Shown: positions 59,430-64,000 of the stretch, one piece after another
Numbering within the stretch: the stretch's first letter is position 1
Layout: each line of letters starts with the position of its first letter
Origin: Aquila chrysaetos chrysaetos
Lineage: Eukaryota; Chordata; Aves; Accipitriformes; Accipitridae
Reading direction: 5' to 3'
Assembly (NCBI RefSeq): GCF_900496995.4
Contig: NW_024470325.1
Span: 1,087,012-1,151,011 of the forward strand
DNA length: 64,000 bases
Notes under the pieces: model-generated
What the model saw: the letters and a program-made list of their open reading frames with translations, nothing else
The model's database searches: none
What the model was told of the DNA's origin: nothing
Made by a program: the position numbers and the translations under genes

Positions 59430-59986
59430 ACACGCCCATCGTGACACCAGGTGTACCCAGGAGCACCAGTAGTGGTACCGGAACTGAGACGGAGTACCAG
59501 TAGGGATAATGGCAGTACCCCGGAGCATCAGGTAGGGTCACCAGGCCTACCCCAGAGGGTCAGGTAGGGAGGGTGGGTCTACCCCCACGTGTACACTGTG
59601 ACACCAGGTGTACCCGGGAGTACCAGTAGTGGTACCGGTACTAGCCAGGAGTACCATCAAAGGTACCGGTACTAGAAGGGAGTACCAGTAGGGGTAACGG
59701 TACTAACCTGGAGCATCAGGTAGGGATGCCAGGCCTAACCAAGAGGTTCAGGTAGGGAGGGCGGGTCTACCCCCGCGCGCCCATTGTGCACACCAGGTGT
59801 ACCCAGGAGTACAGGTGGGGTTACCAGTACTAGCCGGGAGTACCAGCAGAGGTACCGGTACTAGCCGGGAGTACCAGTAGGGGTAACAGTAGTACCCCGG
59901 AGCATAAGGTAGGGTCGCCAGTCCTACCCCAGCGTTTCAGGTAGGGAGGGTGGGTCTACCCCCCACTGCCCATTGTGACACCAGGT
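59430..59986 (-). repeat. GC-rich minisatellite, inverted segment
   Basis: From about 59430 the array reads as the reverse complement (GTGACACCAGGTGTACCCAG, GGAGCATCAGGTAGGG, GGGAGGGTGGGTCTACCCCC), forming an inverted repeat with 58500-59425. Confidence 0.85.
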
Positions 59987-60566
59987 TGTCCTAGTTTCAG
60001 CTGGGATAGAGTTAACTGTCTTCCTAGTAGCTGGTACGGTGCTATGTTTTGAGTTCAGTATATGAAGAATGTTCATAACACTGATGTTTTCAGTTGCTGC
60101 TAGTAGTGTTTAGACCAATGTCAGGGAGTTTTTCATCTTCTCGTCCACAGCCAGCAAGAAAGCTGGAGGGGCACAAGAAGTTGGCACAGGACACAGCCAG
60201 GGCACCTGACCCAAACTGGCCAACAGGGTATTCCATACCATGTGACGTCCCATCCAGTATAGGAACTGGGAAGGGGGGGCGGGGAATCGCCGCCCGGGGA
60301 CTAGCGGGTGCCGGTCAGGTGGGTGGTGAGCAATTGCACTGCAGCATCATTTGTACATTCCAATCCTTTCATTATTGCTGTTGTCATTTTAATTAGTGTA
60401 TATTATCATTATTCGTTTCTTCTTTTCTGTTCTATTAAACTGTTCTTATCTCAACCTGTGGATTTTGCTACTTTTTCCCGATTTTCTCCCCCATCCCACT
60501 GGGTGGGGGGGGGAGTGAGTGAGCGGCTGCGTGGTGTTTAGTTTCTGGCTGGGGTAAACCACGACA
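59987..60566 (+). repeat. 5' LTR of provirus C (family 1)
   Basis: TGTCCTAG to CCACGACA, of the GGGCGGGGAATCGCCGCCC subfamily shared with provirus A. Confidence 0.93.
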
Positions 60567-60574
60567 GTCCATTT

Positions 60575-60592
60575 TGGCGCCCAACGTGGGGC
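60575..60592 (+). promoter_or_regulatory. Primer-binding site, tRNA-Lys1,2 type
   Basis: Same 18-mer as at 38269-38286. Confidence 0.88.
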
Positions 60593-60687
60593 CCGAAAGG
60601 TTGAGATAACGACAAACCTGACCAGAGCTCGTTAAAACAAATTTGTTATAAGCATTCATTATATTGGTCTAATAGTCGCTGGTCATT

Positions 60688-62801
60688 ATGCTGATTTATG
60701 TGTTCTTAGAGTTGTTGCTCTGGTTTTTAAAGTTCTGTTATGTATCACCTCGCTTGCTCTATGTAGTCCCTTTTCTGCTGCTTATCATCCGTGGGAGGTG
60801 GATTAAGGTTTTCGCTTTGATGTATTGTATAACACTAGTTTATGGTATGATAAAGTCATCAGTTGTGGAATTAATCCGGTATTTGCACTCAGCATTGTCA
60901 CCTTTATACTGTGGGAGCCATCTGTGGGAAACTATTAATAATTATACCATTTACCTTTCCTCCTTGGAAAACCAGTCTATGAGTGGGATACCTTTCTTCC
61001 CCTCTCCTTTCTCCTTCAGTCCAGTTACAATGGTGTTTGGGAATTTTGAAAAATTTGAATACTCTTGGGATGTTGATACCAGCACGGTCCTAGCCCTACT
61101 GCTGGGAATTAGCATGCTCCTGAATGTAGTTCAGCTCTTGTTTAAGGTTAAACAACTATTTAAGAAGATCACCCAGAGGTCTGCCCCGAGGCTGGATAAT
61201 TATGAGTGGCAGGGTGTGTGGGGTAGGTATGGGCAAGTACCTGGAAAAGCGGGCACCTCCAATGTTTTGGAAATTCACCCCTGAACAAGTGCAGAATCCA
61301 GAAGAACTAGTAAAATATTTGGAAAAGGTATGCTGTCACCCCAGCAGCTCCAGAGAGATACAAATCACTGCAACGTGCTGGGGCCTGGCCCGTGCCTATC
61401 GAGCCCTGTTCGACACAACTCAGCACCCTCAAGGGGAAGAGAAGGTCTCTGGACCTAACAACAAAACGATGAGCACTGCGGCCACCCAGACCTTGGTGAC
61501 AGGCACCACGACCCCTCCAGCCCTGGCAATGAGAACTGTGGATACCCAAACCTCAGCAACAGGCACTGCAGCCCCTCCAGCCACGGCAACGAGCACTGCT
61601 GCTACCCAAACCTTGGCGACAGACGCTGCTACCCAAACCTTGGCGAGAGACGCTGCGGTTATCCAAAACCAAAACCCAGCGAGCAATACTGCAACTGAAC
61701 CAGCGGATCAACCTGCACCAGTACCAGTTGCCCCCATACAGAAAAAGAAATATACAAAAAATCAGCTCGCTTAGCAAAGGATGAAGGTGAACCAGGGTCA
61801 TCACGGGAACAAGAGGAAGAGGCAGAACCAGAGGTAATAACCCGGTCCCTATCCTTGAGTGAGCTGCGGGATATGCGAAAAGATTTTGGCCGCCGTATAG
61901 GTGAGCATATTATCACCTGGCTTCTCTGATGCTGGGACAATGGGGCTAATAGCTTGGAATTAGAAGGTAGGGAAGCCAAGCAGCTGGGATCGCTTGCCAG
62001 GGAAGGTGGCATTGACAAGGCAATTGGAAGAGGAACACAAGCCATCAGCCTGTGGAGGCGACTCTTGTCAAGTGTGAAGGAAAGGTACCCCTTTAAGGAA
62101 GATGTTATATGTCAATCAAGCAAGTGGACCACCATGGAAAAAGGTATCCAATATCTGAGGGAATTAGCTGTGCTAGAGACGATTCATCATGACCCGGACA
62201 ACCCACAATTACCCAAAGATCCAGACGAAGTCCAATGCACACGACCCATGTGGCGGAAATTTGTACAGAGCGCACCATCGTCCTATGCCAACTCACTGGC
62301 AATAATGACCTGGAAAGACGAAGAGGCACCGACAGTGGATGAAGTGGCTCGCCAACTCCGTCAATACGAAGAAAATCTCTCCTCCTCCCTACAAGCCTGC
62401 ATTTCGGCTGTGGAGAAGCTGTCCGAGGATTTCCAAGCAATTCAAAGAGGATATGTCCTATTGCCCACCTGTAAGGACCAATGTCTCAGCTATTAGGAGT
62501 GAGCGCTCCTCTGCCCAAGAGAGAGAATATAGAAGGTACACACCGCGAGGTGCCCTGTGGTTTTACCTATGTGATCATGGAGAGGACATGAGGAAATGGG
62601 ATGGAAAACCTACCTCGGTCCCTAAATGCACGGGTACGTGAGCTGCGAGGAAAAACCACCACAAAAGGGGATTCTACTAGGAAAAATGCCGCTCCAGTTT
62701 CCAAACAGAGTAGAAGGGCTGATCTTCTTTCTGATCCTCTTGAAGGGACTTCTGAGCCAATTTTACGAGAAGTGAATACCGGATACTCTGGCCAGAATTA
62801 G
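60688..62801 (+). pseudogene. gag: ERV-L gag, provirus C, broken
   Basis: Codons 1-175 match provirus B's membrane-domain Gag almost exactly. An extra G near 61226 shifts frame. The 60-bp repeat is shorter by about two units. TGA near 61927 replaces CGA. Extra bases near 62435 (G) and 62620 (C) break the C-terminal part. Non-coding as given. Confidence 0.88.
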
Positions 62802-64000
62802 AGGGGCCCTGCCTCCAGCCAGGTGGAGGAAAGGGATAACCGGGTCTATTGGACTGTGTGGATTCGATGGCCTGGCACAGTTAGACCCACAGGAGTATAA
62901 GGCTCTAGTAGACACCGGCGCACAGTGCACTCTAATGCCATCAAGTTATAAAGGGGCAGAACCCATCTGTATTTCTGGTGTGACAGGGGGATCCCAAGAG
63001 TTAACTGTATTGGAAGCTGAAGTAAGCCTAACTGGGAATGAATGGCAGAAACACCCCATTGTGACTGGTCCGGAGGCTCGTGTATCCTTGGCATAGACTA
63101 TCTCAGGAGAGGGTATTTTCAGGATCCCGAAGGGGGTATCGATGGGCTTTTGGTATAGCTGCCTTGGAGACGGAGGGCACTGAACAGCTGTCTACCCTGC
63201 CTGGTCTCTCTCAAGACCCTTCGACTTGTGGGGTTGCTGAGGGTTGAAGAACAACAAGTGCCAAATGCTACCACGACGGTGCACCGGCGGCAAATATCCG
63301 CACCAACCGAGACTCTCTGATTCCCATCCACAAGTTGATTCGCCAACTGGAGAGCCAAGGAGTGATCAGCAAAACTCGCTCACCCTTTAATAGTCCCCAT
63401 ATGGCCAGTGCGAAAGTCTAATGGGGAGTGGAGACTAACAGTTGACTATCGTGGCCTGAATGAAGTTACGCCACCTGCTGAGTGCTGCCGTTCCAGAATG
63501 CTAGAACTTCAATACGAACTAGAGTCAAGGCAGCCAAGTGGTATGCTACAATTGACATTGCTAATGCGTTTTCTCAATCCCTCTGGCAGCACAGTGTCGT
63601 CCACAGTTTGCCTTTACTTGGAGGGGTGTCCAGTACACTTGGAATCGATTGCCCCAGGGGTGGAAACAAAGCCCCACCATTTGCCATGGACTAATCCAGA
63701 CTGCACTGGAAAAAGGTGAAGCTCCGGAACACCTGCAATACATTGATGACATCATTGTATGGGGCAACACGGCAGAAGAAGTCTTTGAGAAAGGGAAGAA
63801 GATAATCCAAATCCTTCTGAAAGCCGGTTTTGCCATAAAAGAAAGTAAGGTCAAGGGACCTGCACAGGAGATCCAGTTTTTAGGAATAAAATGGCAAGAT
63901 GGACGTCGTCAGATCCCAATGGATGTGATCAACAAAATAGCAGCTATGTCTCCACCGACTAATAAAAAGGAAACACAGGCTTTCTTAGGTGTTGTGGGTT
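62802..64000 (+). pseudogene. pol: ERV-L pol 5' part, provirus C, broken
   Basis: Protease and RT text match provirus B closely, with few substitutions but many single-base gains or losses (for example near 62878, 63079, 63127, 63225, 63397, 63475, 63498, 63570). From about 63600 to the window end the sequence matches B with no indel. Confidence 0.88.

Larger units (their letters stand above)
59987..64000 (+). mobile_element. ERV-L-type provirus C (3' end outside window)
   Basis: 5' LTR 59987-60566, PBS 60575-60592 (same Lys-type 18-mer), gag from ATG 60688, TAG 62799-62801, pol from 62802 into RT at the window edge. Inserted at the end of the minisatellite after CAGGT. Coding frames are broken by numerous single-base indels, concentrated at 62420-63570. 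Confidence 0.93.

Noticed and set aside
55556-59986. Regular repeats as a CRISPR array
   Set aside because: Units are contiguous and degenerate with no unique spacers and no cas genes, in a vertebrate genome.

Overview
The window looks like bird nuclear DNA. Antisense CR1 LINE remnants, avian OR14-like olfactory-receptor pseudogenes, ERV-L-type endogenous retroviruses, GC-rich minisatellites and group-B scavenger-receptor cysteine-rich (SRCR) exons with standard GT-AG splice sites all point that way. There is no prokaryotic or organellar signal. SRCR genes and olfactory receptors embedded in GC-rich tandem repeats resemble the MHC-linked part of chicken microchromosome 16. That placement is inference only.

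Layout. 1-5390: decayed ERV-L provirus (gag-pol, 3' LTR), 5' end outside the window. 5509-7765 (+): transmembrane and cytoplasmic exons of an SRCR receptor, followed by tRNA-Ala(CGC) and tRNA-Phe(GAA) on the minus strand. 9.6-32.5 kb: gene-poor spacer of CR1 fragments, LTRs, two OR pseudogene fragments, a ~70-bp minisatellite, a degenerate TTAGGG-like tract, a 32-bp-unit GC-rich minisatellite and a chimeric ERV. 32549-36709: inverted copy of 5391-9551 (same tRNAs, same receptor tail, now on the minus strand). 36591-48895 (-): the rest of that receptor, with a stalk exon and six SRCR-domain exons. Its intron holds an antisense, very young ERV-L provirus (37681-44906, 5-bp target duplication) and a solo LTR. 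50.2-51.3 kb: diverged direct copy of 20.4-21.6 kb. 52182-55555: 5'-truncated related ERV-L. 55.6-60.0 kb: the 32-bp minisatellite again, with a solo LTR inserted and an orientation flip near 59430. 59987-64000: start of a third ERV-L provirus.

Two SRCR receptor genes therefore sit tail to tail in an inverted duplication. The left tail is open but has a mutated poly(A) signal. The right gene keeps AATAAA but carries one nonsense codon and three frameshifts. The left provirus and the right solo LTR occupy the same site with the same target duplication, so that insertion predates the inverted duplication. The 37681-44906 provirus came later.

The ERV-L family has three features worth attention. 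Its gag ORF begins with a multi-pass hydrophobic domain. gag and pol share one frame separated by a single TAG followed by a predicted hairpin. It has a Lys-type primer-binding site and no env.
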